Assembly (NCBI GenBank): GCA_946887105.1
Contig: CAMPKJ010000027.1
Coordinates: forward strand, 1 to 30,870
Direction of reading: 5' to 3'
DNA from: an uncultured Acidobacteriota bacterium
GTDB lineage: Bacteria; Acidobacteriota; Thermoanaerobaculia; Gp7-AA8
Length of the DNA: 30,870 nt
The notes under the pieces were generated by a model. It was not told where the DNA came from and did not search any database. It saw nothing but the letters and a program-made list of their open reading frames with translations. Below are positions 1 to 7,370 of this stretch, piece after piece; position 1 is the first letter of the stretch; each line of letters opens with the position of its first letter. A program made the position numbers and the translations under genes.

Positions 1-1073
1 GCACGACGCCCGCGGTCGGCGCGAGCGGCACGATCACCTGCACTGCCGCAACCATGGCTTCCGGCACGACGGCCACATTCACGCTGGTCGTCGACGTCGC
101 AGGCAGCGCGAGCGGCACCATCAACAACACCGCGACCGCCACCAGCGACACTGACGACAACAACGGCGCGAATGACTCCGGCAGCGCACCGCCAGTCACC
201 GTCGGCGGCGCAGGCACCGCGGATCTCGGCGTGACGAAGTCGACCAACACTACGACCGCGTCCGCGGGCGACACCGTGACGTACACGATCGTCGTCACGA
301 ACAACGGCCCGGACGCCGCGAACGGAGTCGTGGTCACCGACACCCTCCCGCCGCCGCTGCTGTTCCAGTCGATCACTCCGGCGGCGACGTTCACCTGCGA
401 CACTCCGGCGGTAGGCTCGACCGGCACCATCACCTGCAATGGCGGTCCGCTGGCGAACGGCGCGACGGCCACGTTCACGCTCGCGACCACGATCGCGCCT
501 GGCGCAAGCGGCTCGGTCGTGAACAATGTCTCGGTCGCGTCGAACGCCACCGATTCGAACGGCACCAACTCGACGGCAGCCGGGCCGGGCGTCATCGTCG
601 GCACCGCCGATCTCGCGATCACCAAGACCACCAACGTCACGCAGGCGCAGACCGGCAACACCATCAACTACACGATCACGGTCACGAACAACGGCCCGGA
701 TGCCGCGACGAACGTGATCGTCAACGATGATCTGCCGGCCGGCCTCCAGTTCGTGAGCGCCACGCCGTCGCAGGGCTCCTGCAACAACGCCGATCCGTTG
801 AGCTGCAACCTCGGCACGCTGGCCAGCGGCGCCAGCGCGACCATCGCGCTGCAGGCGCTCGTCACCGCCACGAGCGGCACGGTGAGCAACACCGCCACCG
901 TCACCTCGGATGTCGACGACGACAACCTCGGCAACAACACCGGCTCGAGCACGCCGACCCCGGTGGCCCCCGGAGCCGGCGAAGCGACCGGCATCCCGAC
1001 GCTGTCCGAATGGGCGCTGATGGCGCTCGTCGCGATGCTTGCACTGGCCGCCGTGATGAAGATGAGGATGTAA
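1..1073 (+). CDS. DUF11-repeat surface protein with IPTL-CTERM tail (5' truncated)
   Basis: The reading frame is open from base 3 and the gene begins before the window, so the internal ATG at 54 is not its start. The visible part holds the end of one DUF11-like Ig-fold repeat and two further repeats, beginning near ADLGVTK and ADLAITK. Both carry the signature TITVTNNGPDAA or a close variant. Composition is rich in Thr, Ala, Asn and Gly, as in secreted adhesin-like proteins. The C-terminus is IPTLSEWALMALVAMLALA followed by a short basic tail. That fits the IPTL-CTERM sorting signal: a motif, one membrane segment and a few Lys/Arg residues. Inference: the protein is exported, then processed or anchored at the outer surface. 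The ligand or function is unknown. No cognate sorting protease is visible here. Confidence 0.9.
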   Translation, partial: TTPAVGASGTITCTAATMASGTTATFTLVVDVAGSASGTINNTATATSDTDDNNGANDSGSAPPVTVGGAGTADLGVTKSTNTTTASAGDTVTYTIVVTNNGPDAANGVVVTDTLPPPLLFQSITPAATFTCDTPAVGSTGTITCNGGPLANGATATFTLATTIAPGASGSVVNNVSVASNATDSNGTNSTAAGPGVIVGTADLAITKTTNVTQAQTGNTINYTITVTNNGPDAATNVIVNDDLPAGLQFVSATPSQGSCNNADPLSCNLGTLASGASATIALQALVTATSGTVSNTATVTSDVDDDNLGNNTGSSTPTPVAPGAGEATGIPTLSEWALMALVAMLALAAVMKMRM

Positions 1074-1086
1074 GAACAACGCCTCA

Positions 1087-1128
1087 CGCGCCGGGCGTTT
1101 GGGAGCTCTCCCCCAGACGTCCGGCGCG
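1087..1128 (+). terminator. Hairpin downstream of the DUF11/IPTL-CTERM gene
   Basis: A 17-bp stem (1087-1103 with 1112-1128) encloses an 8-base loop. Two of its pairs are G-U. It begins 14 bases after the TAA stop. No T-run follows, so it is not a canonical intrinsic terminator. It may act as a T-less terminator or a 3'-end stabiliser. Confidence 0.5.
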
Positions 1129-1182
1129 GATTCCCCCCGCTAGACAACCACACGCTCCCATCCGTACTCACCATTACGCGAT

Positions 1183-2232
1183 GTGGCTGCCGTGACGTTG
1201 CACCCCCTGAAACGCGCGAGCGGCTATGCCCCGCTTCCATGGGGCGTCGACCTGTTGCTCACCGACGCGTGCAATCTGCGCTGTACGTATTGCCCCATCA
1301 CCACGGACATGAACGTCCTGCGGCCGAGCGCGGTGATGGATACCGGCAAGGCGATTCGATTCCTCGAATCTGTCGCCTCGTTCCGCCCGATGATTCGGAT
1401 GTTCGGCGGCGAGCCATTCCTGCATCCGGATTGGCCGGCCATCTTCGCTTCAGCCGTGGCCAACCGACTTCCGATCACTGTAGTGACGAACGGAACGCGG
1501 CTGGTCGGGCGCGCCGAGGAATTGGTCCGGAGCGGCCTTCTTGCCGTCGGCATCTCGGTCGATCCGCCTGAGCCGCACGACCGCTATCGCGGCAAAGGCA
1601 CCTTTGCTATCTGCGAGGCAGTGGTCGCGGAAATCAATGCGGCGAAGAAGGCGCTCGGATCGATCACGCCGCAGGTCGAGATCTACACGACCGTGTATGA
1701 CGGCACGTATTCACTGCTCACCCGCTGGGCGGATCGTCTCGCGGAGTGGAACATCGACACGCTGCGGCTTCAACATCAGATCTGGCTTCGGACCGCACAG
1801 CGCCCGATATCCGAGCAACTGATCGCCAATGCGATAGGCGATTCGACATTCTTCCGCTCCGATGTGGACACCTACTGCAGTGACGTCATGCCGGACGTCG
1901 ACGTCGGGATTCTCGAGCAGCAACTGCGGCAGCTGGAAACGACGCGATACCCCTTCCGGATCGAAGTACACCCTCCGCTGCCTGTACGGGAAATGATGGA
2001 GTTTTACCGAGACCCCGAATTTCGCCGGCAGACCGCACGCCCATGCACCCTGATCTCGAGCTATGCGTTCGTCGATCCGCGAGGCCGGCTTTATCCGTGT
2101 CTCACGTTGGACATGGGCAACGTCTTCGAGCAGCCGTTCGAAGAGGTATGGAACGGCCGGCGTTTTCGGGCATTCCGGCGCCTCTTGCGGCGCGAGGAAC
2201 GCCTTCCGCTCTGCGAACGTTGCCCGGCGTGA
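1183..2232 (+). CDS. Radical SAM protein with SPASM-like C-terminal cluster domain
   Basis: The radical SAM core carries the CxxxCxxC motif CNLRCTYC (Cys30, 34, 37), which binds the [4Fe-4S] cluster that cleaves S-adenosylmethionine. The FGGEPFLHPD segment fits the GGEP motif of the fold. The C-terminus has a SPASM-like arrangement, with Cys288, Cys306 (in RLYPC), Cys344 and Cys347 (in LCERC), preceded by the usual VWNG stretch. It would hold one or more auxiliary clusters. The protein stops two residues after the last Cys, so this domain is short. The start is taken as GTG at 1183; GTG at 1192 is possible. No clear ribosome binding site was seen. Related families modify peptides or proteins, or act in cofactor synthesis; the substrate here is unknown. 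It converges on the hcp-like gene with a 20-bp gap, and a second radical SAM gene lies beyond. Confidence 0.9.
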   Translation: MAAVTLHPLKRASGYAPLPWGVDLLLTDACNLRCTYCPITTDMNVLRPSAVMDTGKAIRFLESVASFRPMIRMFGGEPFLHPDWPAIFASAVANRLPITVVTNGTRLVGRAEELVRSGLLAVGISVDPPEPHDRYRGKGTFAICEAVVAEINAAKKALGSITPQVEIYTTVYDGTYSLLTRWADRLAEWNIDTLRLQHQIWLRTAQRPISEQLIANAIGDSTFFRSDVDTYCSDVMPDVDVGILEQQLRQLETTRYPFRIEVHPPLPVREMMEFYRDPEFRRQTARPCTLISSYAFVDPRGRLYPCLTLDMGNVFEQPFEEVWNGRRFRAFRRLLRREERLPLCERCPA

Positions 2233-2252
2233 CGTCGTTCGAACCGCGTCCG

Positions 2253-2750
2253 CTACTGCACGATCCGCCTCTCGAGATCGTGCTTTACAGGCGCTGCCGC
2301 GGGCGCGCCGGCGGCTTTTTGCGCAAGGTATTCATATTGAACGACACCGTAATCCAGCGACACGTTTTCCACCGGAATGTCGCCCGGACCACCGGACACG
2401 CTGTAGTTGGAAATGACGACGTGTTGCATCACCACGCGCAGATACGGGACCGGAGTCTGGACCGCCGCACCGTCGCTTCGGAAGCACGTGAGCGTCACCT
2501 TCCCGAACTGTTTTCCGCTCCAGCAATACTTGAGCAGTTCGCTGGTTGCTCCGTCCAGGTACTTTGTAAACGTCAGGTTCTGGTGGGTTGCCTGCTCTAC
2601 GCCGCCTGACCCTGCCGCCGTGCGAGTGGGGCTGGTCGGCTGCGCGAATCCATGACTCCATGAAAGCACTTCGAGCTCGCCGGCATGATCACCCGTCGCC
2701 GATCCGCTCACGGCCGGTTCCTCGAATTTGATGTACATGTTCGTCGCCAT
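2253..2750 (-). CDS. hcp: Hcp family type VI secretion tube protein (orphan)
   Basis: At 165 residues it matches the usual Hcp length. It opens MATNMYIKFEEP and continues with GELEVLSWSHGFAQP. Later come HQNLTFTKYLDGATSELLK, a VTLTCFRSDG-like strand, and VENVSLDYGVVQYEY near the end. This is the Hcp1-type beta-barrel pattern. Hcp forms hexameric rings that stack into the inner tube of the type VI secretion system and can also carry effectors. About 20 residues (from AAGAPAAAP on) follow the last beta strand and form a short Ala/Pro tail. A strong AGGAG lies upstream of the ATG. No other T6SS gene (TssB/C, VgrG, ClpV, membrane complex) is in the window. Its only neighbours are two radical SAM genes on the opposite strand. 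Confidence 0.88.
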   Translation of the reverse strand: MATNMYIKFEEPAVSGSATGDHAGELEVLSWSHGFAQPTSPTRTAAGSGGVEQATHQNLTFTKYLDGATSELLKYCWSGKQFGKVTLTCFRSDGAAVQTPVPYLRVVMQHVVISNYSVSGGPGDIPVENVSLDYGVVQYEYLAQKAAGAPAAAPVKHDLERRIVQ

Positions 2751-2788
2751 CCGTCTGCTCCTCTCGTTCCGATTCTCTGCGTGTTCCT

Positions 2789-2794
2789 ATTCTA
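2789..2794 (-). promoter_or_regulatory. Possible -10 element of the hcp-like gene
   Basis: On the minus strand the hexamer reads TAGAAT (5 of 6 to consensus), about 39 bases upstream of the ATG and ahead of its AGGAG. No convincing -35 element was found at normal spacing, so this is weak. It lies in the 103-bp divergent gap shared with the second radical SAM gene. Confidence 0.3.
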
Positions 2795-2853
2795 ACGGGC
2801 ACCGCGGCTGGCCGTGCTGGACGTTCCAGTAGCGAGGTTCGTAGTGACTGTGC

Positions 2854-3981
2854 ATGTTTGAAGAGGACCGCCCTTCCGACCTCGAAGAGTTGCGGCTGAA
2901 ACTGTCGTGGCGCGCACCGACCACGGACCCGACCCGGATCCTCGGTCTCTTCATGGACCAAAACAACAAGTGCAATCTTCGTTGCCAGATGTGCGGCTTC
3001 AGCGACGCACGCGTTGCCGGGATCGCGAAATACGATATGCCGCGATGGCTGTACGACAAGATCGCCGCGGAGGTTTTCCCGCTCGCACGATATGTCTGTC
3101 TCTCGTTGATGACCGAGCCATTCATGACGGCCGACTTTTCGGCTCGGCTTCAAAGCGTGCGTGAGTTCGATGTGCCGTTCAGCGAAGTCATCACCAACGC
3201 GACGCTGCTGACGGCGGCAGCCGTGGAGAAGATCCTCGAGGCCCGCTTGAGCCGGATCATCATTTCCATCGACGGAGGAACCAAAGAAACATTCGAACGG
3301 GTCAGGGTTGGCGCCCGCTTCGAACGCGTCATCGCGAACTGGCACCTCATGCAGGCCGCGCGAAACGCAGCCTCGGCCCGCCTGCCGATCATGAGAGTCA
3401 AGCACGTTTTGTCGGAGCTCAACATCGACGCGTTCGATGAATTCGTGCGTCTCCTCGAGGAACTTCGGCCGGAGGAAGTCGCCGTAAGGACCGTCTCTCG
3501 CATGAGCGACGCCATCATCCAGGAAACCACGGATACGACGTTCTGGAAGAAGGTTTGCGCAGCACGCGAAACGCTTTCGGATTTTTGCCGTCGCACCGGG
3601 GTCGTCGATTCAGGGTACCTGCGCGACCGTCCAACCAGGATCGAGCTCTTCTCCGACGATCACATGAGCCTGATGTGCCGGTACCCTTGGGAAATGGTTT
3701 CGATTCATCCAAACGGGGACGTATACCCGTGCATGGCGTGGTCACGGCCTCCTGTCGGGAGTCTCGTCACAGAGACGTTCGAACAGATCTGGAACGGACC
3801 AGCGCTTTCCGATCTTCGGCGAGAATTCGAAAGCGAAAGACCCGGCGTTGATTGCCTCCACTGCGTCGTCCGCAAGGCGGCTGACGATCCTGATGACGAT
3901 TTCTTTTTTCGGAAGCTTGCCAAGCCGGCTCCGCCCACGACCCCGGGCGAAAGTGTTACGCGTTCAATGCGATCTCGCTGA
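2854..3981 (+). CDS. Radical SAM protein with SPASM-like domain, second copy type
   Basis: The core motif CNLRCQMC (Cys40, 44, 47) follows FMDQNNK. A C-terminal SPASM-like region contains Cys275 (MCRYPWEM), HPNGDVYPC (Cys293), a FEQIWNG segment and a CLHC pair (Cys334, Cys337). A charged tail of about 35 residues (DPDDDFFFRKLAKP) follows. It belongs to the same broad family as the 1183-2232 product but differs clearly in sequence, so it is not a recent duplicate. Base composition and codon third positions look less GC-rich than in most neighbours: by hand count 3241-3300 has 32 G/C in 60. The 3' end overlaps the convergent kbl gene by 26 bp. It is divergent from the hcp-like gene. The substrate is unknown; protein or peptide modification is one possibility. 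Confidence 0.9.
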   Translation: MFEEDRPSDLEELRLKLSWRAPTTDPTRILGLFMDQNNKCNLRCQMCGFSDARVAGIAKYDMPRWLYDKIAAEVFPLARYVCLSLMTEPFMTADFSARLQSVREFDVPFSEVITNATLLTAAAVEKILEARLSRIIISIDGGTKETFERVRVGARFERVIANWHLMQAARNAASARLPIMRVKHVLSELNIDAFDEFVRLLEELRPEEVAVRTVSRMSDAIIQETTDTTFWKKVCAARETLSDFCRRTGVVDSGYLRDRPTRIELFSDDHMSLMCRYPWEMVSIHPNGDVYPCMAWSRPPVGSLVTETFEQIWNGPALSDLRREFESERPGVDCLHCVVRKAADDPDDDFFFRKLAKPAPPTTPGESVTRSMRSR

Positions 3982-5128
3982 TCGCGTGAATGGCGCGGTC
4001 GAGGTGCTCGCGCGTATGTGCGGCGCTGATCTGGCAACGGAGCCGTGCCTGTCCTTGTGGGACGACCGGGAAGCCGAAGCCGGAGACGTAGACGCCGCGT
4101 TTCAGGAGCTCCTGCGACATTGCGATGGCCTTGGCCGTGTCGCCGATCAGGATCGGGACGATCGGGCTGATGCCTTCGCGCACGCGCACGCCGCGTGAGG
4201 TGAGCTGTTCGCGGAAGTAACGCGTGTTCTCGCGCAGGCGCTCGACGAAGCTGTGGTCGCGCTGCACGAGATCGATGGCCGCCATCGAGCCCATCACCAC
4301 CGCCGGCGGCAAGGTGTTCGAGAAGAGGTACGGACGCGATTTCTGGCGGAGGTAGTCGACCAGCACTTTCGGGCCGGTGGTGAAGCCGCCGTGCGAGCCG
4401 CCCAGCGCTTTGCCGAGCGTCGAGGTGTAGGCGTCGATCTTTCCGAAGACGCCCTGTTCCTCCGGCGTTCCGCGTCCGGTCTTGCCGAGGACGCCGGTGC
4501 CGTGAGACTCGTCGACGACGAGGAACGCGCTGTATTCGCGGGTGATCTCGATCAGCTCCGGCAGCGGCGCGAGCGAGCCTTCCATCGAGAACACGCCGTC
4601 GGTCATGACCAGCTTGTTGCGCGCGTCCCTGGTTGCCTCGAGCGCGCGGCGCAGATCATGGACATCTCGGTTCTTGTAGCGTTCCTTGCGCGCTTTCGAC
4701 AGGCGGATGCCGTCGATGATCGACGCGTGATTGAGCTCGTCCGAGATGATGGCGTCCTGCTCGGTGGTGACGGTCTGGAACAGTCCTTCGTTCGCGTTCC
4801 AGCACGAGCCGTAGAGGATGGTGTCCTCGGTGCCGAGGAACTCCGCGATTTTCTCCTCGAGCTGGCGATGGATGGTCTGCGTCCCGCAGATGAAGCGCAC
4901 GGAGGCGAGGCCGTAGCCGTAGTCGCGCTCCGCCTTCTCCGCCGCCTCGACGATCGCGGGGTGATTGGCGAGCCCGAGGTAATTGTTCGAGGTGAGCATG
5001 ATCACCTCGCCGAACCCTTCCACTTCGACGAGTGGCCCCTGCGGACCCTTCAGCGCCAGCTCGCGTTTGAGCGTGCCGGCCGAGGACATCTGATCGAGCT
5101 CGGAGGCGAGGGTGTCGAGGAGGTTCAT
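3956..5128 (-). CDS. kbl: Glycine C-acetyltransferase (2-amino-3-ketobutyrate CoA ligase)
   Basis: A 390-residue PLP-dependent alpha-oxoamine synthase. The PLP-binding lysine is in TSTLGKALGGSHGG (Lys240). The upstream VVDESHGTGVLG carries the Asp207/His209 pair that contacts the cofactor. The N-terminal region with EVIMLTSNNYLGLANHP and the length fit Kbl better than BioF or HemA. Kbl converts 2-amino-3-ketobutyrate plus CoA to glycine and acetyl-CoA, the second step of threonine degradation. The usual partner, threonine dehydrogenase (tdh), is not adjacent. The frame stays open to 5179, but the extra 17 residues are encoded by the octamer-repeat palindrome. The start is therefore set at the ATG giving MNLLDTLASEL. 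No good Shine-Dalgarno precedes it. A related acyl-CoA:amino-acid synthase remains possible. Confidence 0.88.
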   Translation of the reverse strand: MNLLDTLASELDQMSSAGTLKRELALKGPQGPLVEVEGFGEVIMLTSNNYLGLANHPAIVEAAEKAERDYGYGLASVRFICGTQTIHRQLEEKIAEFLGTEDTILYGSCWNANEGLFQTVTTEQDAIISDELNHASIIDGIRLSKARKERYKNRDVHDLRRALEATRDARNKLVMTDGVFSMEGSLAPLPELIEITREYSAFLVVDESHGTGVLGKTGRGTPEEQGVFGKIDAYTSTLGKALGGSHGGFTTGPKVLVDYLRQKSRPYLFSNTLPPAVVMGSMAAIDLVQRDHSFVERLRENTRYFREQLTSRGVRVREGISPIVPILIGDTAKAIAMSQELLKRGVYVSGFGFPVVPQGQARLRCQISAAHTREHLDRAIHAISEIALNA

Positions 5129-5148
5129 GGGCGGGGATGATACGGGAA

Positions 5149-5230
5149 GTCGCAGAGTCTCAAAGTCGCAAAGTCTCAAAGGAGATGCGCGCCGCCTCTT
5201 TGAGACTTTGAGACTCTGCGACTTTGCGGC
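5149..5230. repeat. Intergenic palindrome of octamer units, family A, copy 1
   Basis: The left arm is four tandem octamers at 5149-5180: GTCGCAGA, GTCTCAAA, GTCGCAAA, GTCTCAAA. The right arm at 5199-5230 reads, on the other strand, GCCGCAAA, GTCGCAGA, GTCTCAAA, GTCTCAAA. The arms are inverted repeats joined by an 18-base spacer, but the order of G- and T-variant units differs, so they can pair in several registers. It fills most of the gap between the cysteine dioxygenase stop (2 bases away) and the kbl start. It could act as a transcription terminator or mRNA structure. It resembles the copy at 23817-23929. Confidence 0.9.
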
Positions 5231-5232
5231 TC

Positions 5233-5865
5233 CTACTCGTTGTCATACTTCAGATCGCGGCGATAGCACCGCTGCGCGTCCATGTCGAAGACCACGCAGG
5301 AATCGATGGGGCGGGAGTAGACGTGCATGCTCACGCAGCGCTCGTTCCACTCGGCCAGGTTGCGGATGCGATGGATGGTTTGCGTTTTATCGACGGTATT
5401 CAGCGGTCCACCGGGAATGGCCAGCTCGTTGTGCAGGTGCTCCATGTCGATCTTCGTCGCGCCGGCCAGGCAGTCCATGCCCACGACCTGCTGGTTCTCG
5501 GGACGGTTGCAGTCGACCTTCCGGTAGTTCTCCACCAGCAGCTTTCCCTCGATCATGGTCATCCAGCCGAGCTGCCCGTTGTGCGTGTGCAGCGGCGTGA
5601 CCGCGCCGATCGGCCAGCAGATCAGCATCACCTCGATCATGTCGTTGCGGAAGATCTTGTTGCGCGTGTGCCGGTCGTCGAGCCACAGCTTGTAGCGCTC
5701 GAGGTCCTCCGGGCGGATCTCGTACGCCACCAGGTAGTCGTAGATTTTCTGCTTGGTGATGATCCCCTCGGAAAGCCGGCGAATGCCGTCCACGAACTGC
5801 TCCGCCGAGATGGGCGTCGGCGAATAGATCGCCTGAGGAACGGCGGTGAGGTTCTGCGTCTCCAT
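5233..5865 (-). CDS. Cysteine dioxygenase (type I, cupin)
   Basis: A 210-residue cupin that oxidises cysteine to cysteine sulfinate using O2 and Fe(II). The iron ligands are visible: His93 and His95 in PLHTHNGQLGW, and His165 in QTIHRIRN. Tyr183 in SMHVYSRPID matches the conserved active-site tyrosine. Gly100 occupies the place of the cysteine that forms the Cys-Tyr crosslink in mammalian enzymes, as is usual in bacterial homologues. SRPIDSCVVFD is a typical C-terminal family signature. The start METQNL is chosen because GGAGG lies 6 bases upstream. The longer frame to 6054 runs through the family B palindrome and is spurious. It lies upstream of kbl on the same strand, separated by the family A palindrome. 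A 3-mercaptopropionate dioxygenase specificity cannot be excluded. Confidence 0.88.
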   Translation of the reverse strand: METQNLTAVPQAIYSPTPISAEQFVDGIRRLSEGIITKQKIYDYLVAYEIRPEDLERYKLWLDDRHTRNKIFRNDMIEVMLICWPIGAVTPLHTHNGQLGWMTMIEGKLLVENYRKVDCNRPENQQVVGMDCLAGATKIDMEHLHNELAIPGGPLNTVDKTQTIHRIRNLAEWNERCVSMHVYSRPIDSCVVFDMDAQRCYRRDLKYDNE

Positions 5866-5886
5866 GTACGGCCTCCGATCGCGGGA

Positions 5887-5916
5887 AATATAGTCCCTCG
5901 CGGGACAGCCGAGCAA
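5887..5916 (-). promoter_or_regulatory. Candidate sigma-70-type promoter of the cysteine dioxygenase gene
   Basis: On the minus strand a -10 TATATT (5887-5892) lies 18 bases from a weak -35 TTGCTC (5911-5916). Predicted initiation near 5880 would leave a leader of about 15 bases containing the GGAGG. The -10 is good, the -35 poor. Confidence 0.4.
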
Positions 5917-5930
5917 TTCGCGTGCGTGAT

Positions 5931-6026
5931 CCGAGTTCCTCGGAGTTCCTCGGGTTCCTCGGGTCCCTCGGAGTGGATCGAAGGCCCTCCGAGGAACTCC
6001 GAGGAACCGAGGAACCGAGGAACTCG
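5931..6026. repeat. Intergenic palindrome of GTTCCTCG units, family B, copy 1
   Basis: Left-arm units at 5933-5970 are GAGTTCCTCG twice, then GGTTCCTCG and GGTCCCTCG. The right arm, ending at 6026, is the inverted counterpart and reads on the other strand GAGTTCCTCG, GTTCCTCG, GTTCCTCG, GAGTTCCTCG. Units vary between 8 and 10 bases. It lies in the 187-bp divergent region between the cysteine dioxygenase gene and purA, so it cannot be an ordinary terminator for either. It shares its units with 14907-14993. Confidence 0.9.
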
Positions 6027-6052
6027 CCCCTGTGCTAGTGTTCGCGCCGTCC

Positions 6053-7339
6053 ATGAGAGATCAGGCTCAGAACGTCGCAGTCATCGGTGCGCAGTGGGGA
6101 GACGAGGGAAAAGGGAAGATCGTCGACCTGCTGTGCGAGTCGTTCGACGTGGTGGCGCGGTACCAGGGCGGCCACAACGCCGGCCACACGGTGAAGTTCG
6201 CCGATCAGCACTTCGCGCTACGGCTCATTCCGTCCGGCATCATCCATCCGCAGAAGCTCTGCCTGCTCGGCAACGGCATGGTCATCGATCCGGCGGCGCT
6301 GCTCGAGGAGATCGGAAACCTGCGCGCCGCTGGCGTGGTCATCGAAGAGAACCTGCTCGTCAGCGACTCCGCGCATTGCATCCTGCCCTACCACAAGGCA
6401 CTCGACCTCGCGCGCGAGGCGGCCGCGGGCGTGGGGAAGATCGGCACCACCGGACGCGGCATCGGTCCGGCCTACGAGTCGAAGGTCGGACGCTACGGGA
6501 TCCGCGTGGCTGACCTGCTCGATCCCGAGGTGCTGCGGAAGAAGATCGAGTTCACGTGCGCCGAGCGCAACGCCGTGCTCTCCAGCGTCTACCACGGCGA
6601 GACCTTCGATCCGGGCAAGCTGTACGACGACTATCTCGCGTTCGGCGAGATCCTCGCGCCGCGCATCACCAACGGCACCACCTGGATCAACGAGCACATC
6701 CGCGCCGGTAAGCGGGTGATGTTCGAAGGCGCTCAGGGAATGATGCTCGACATCGATCACGGGACGTATCCGTTCGTGACCTCGTCGAACACGGTCGTCG
6801 GCGGCGTCTGCACCGGGCTCGGCGTGGCGCCGAAGCACATCCACACCGTTCTCGGCGTGGCGAAGGCGTACACCACCCGCGTCGGCGGCGGCGCGTTCCC
6901 GACCGAGCTCGATGACGCGCACGGCGAGCACCTGCGCAAACGGGGCAATGAGTTCGGCACCGTCACCGGCCGGCCGCGCCGCACCGGCTGGCTCGATCTG
7001 CCCGTCCTGAGAACCGCGGCGATGCTGAACGGTCTCGACGAGCTGGCGGTCACGAACCTGGACGTCCTCGACGAGTTCGAAGAGATCCGCATCTGCACGA
7101 GCTACAAAGTGCGCAACAAGACCTGGAACACGTTCCCGGCGTTCGCGGTCGAGCACAACGACTACCAGCCCGAATACCGCACGTTCAAGGGATGGAAGAC
7201 GTCGACCGCCGGGATCACGTCGTACGACGATCTCCCCTCCACCGCGAAGGACTACATCCGCTTCATCGAAGACGAGACGGAGACGACCGCGAGCATCATC
7301 TCGACCGGTCCGCGGCGCGAAGAGACGATTCTGCGTTGA
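6053..7339 (+). CDS. purA: Adenylosuccinate synthetase
   Basis: A 428-residue enzyme that joins IMP and aspartate with GTP hydrolysis to give adenylosuccinate, the first committed step to AMP. The N-terminal VIGAQWGDEGKGKIVD is the family's GTP-binding/catalytic motif. GGHNAGHTV carries the conserved histidine, and GTTGRGIGPAYESK, MFEGAQGMMLDIDHGTYPFV and TTRVGGGAFPTE follow in the expected order. The C-terminus STGPRREETIL is typical. The ATG at 6053 (MRDQAQN) is preferred. A longer frame from 6032 adds seven residues with no family support and begins close to the palindrome. No clear Shine-Dalgarno is visible. The gene stands alone, divergent from the cysteine dioxygenase gene and convergent with the DJ-1/PfpI gene. 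Confidence 0.97.
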   Translation: MRDQAQNVAVIGAQWGDEGKGKIVDLLCESFDVVARYQGGHNAGHTVKFADQHFALRLIPSGIIHPQKLCLLGNGMVIDPAALLEEIGNLRAAGVVIEENLLVSDSAHCILPYHKALDLAREAAAGVGKIGTTGRGIGPAYESKVGRYGIRVADLLDPEVLRKKIEFTCAERNAVLSSVYHGETFDPGKLYDDYLAFGEILAPRITNGTTWINEHIRAGKRVMFEGAQGMMLDIDHGTYPFVTSSNTVVGGVCTGLGVAPKHIHTVLGVAKAYTTRVGGGAFPTELDDAHGEHLRKRGNEFGTVTGRPRRTGWLDLPVLRTAAMLNGLDELAVTNLDVLDEFEEIRICTSYKVRNKTWNTFPAFAVEHNDYQPEYRTFKGWKTSTAGITSYDDLPSTAKDYIRFIEDETETTASIISTGPRREETILR

Positions 7340-7370
7340 GCGATCGCGCGGCGACTGGCGCGAAGATGCG

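Noticed and set aside
668..1240. Minus-strand frame antisense to the DUF11 gene end
   Set aside because: It overlaps a well-supported gene and a hairpin; the composition is low complexity without recognisable domains.
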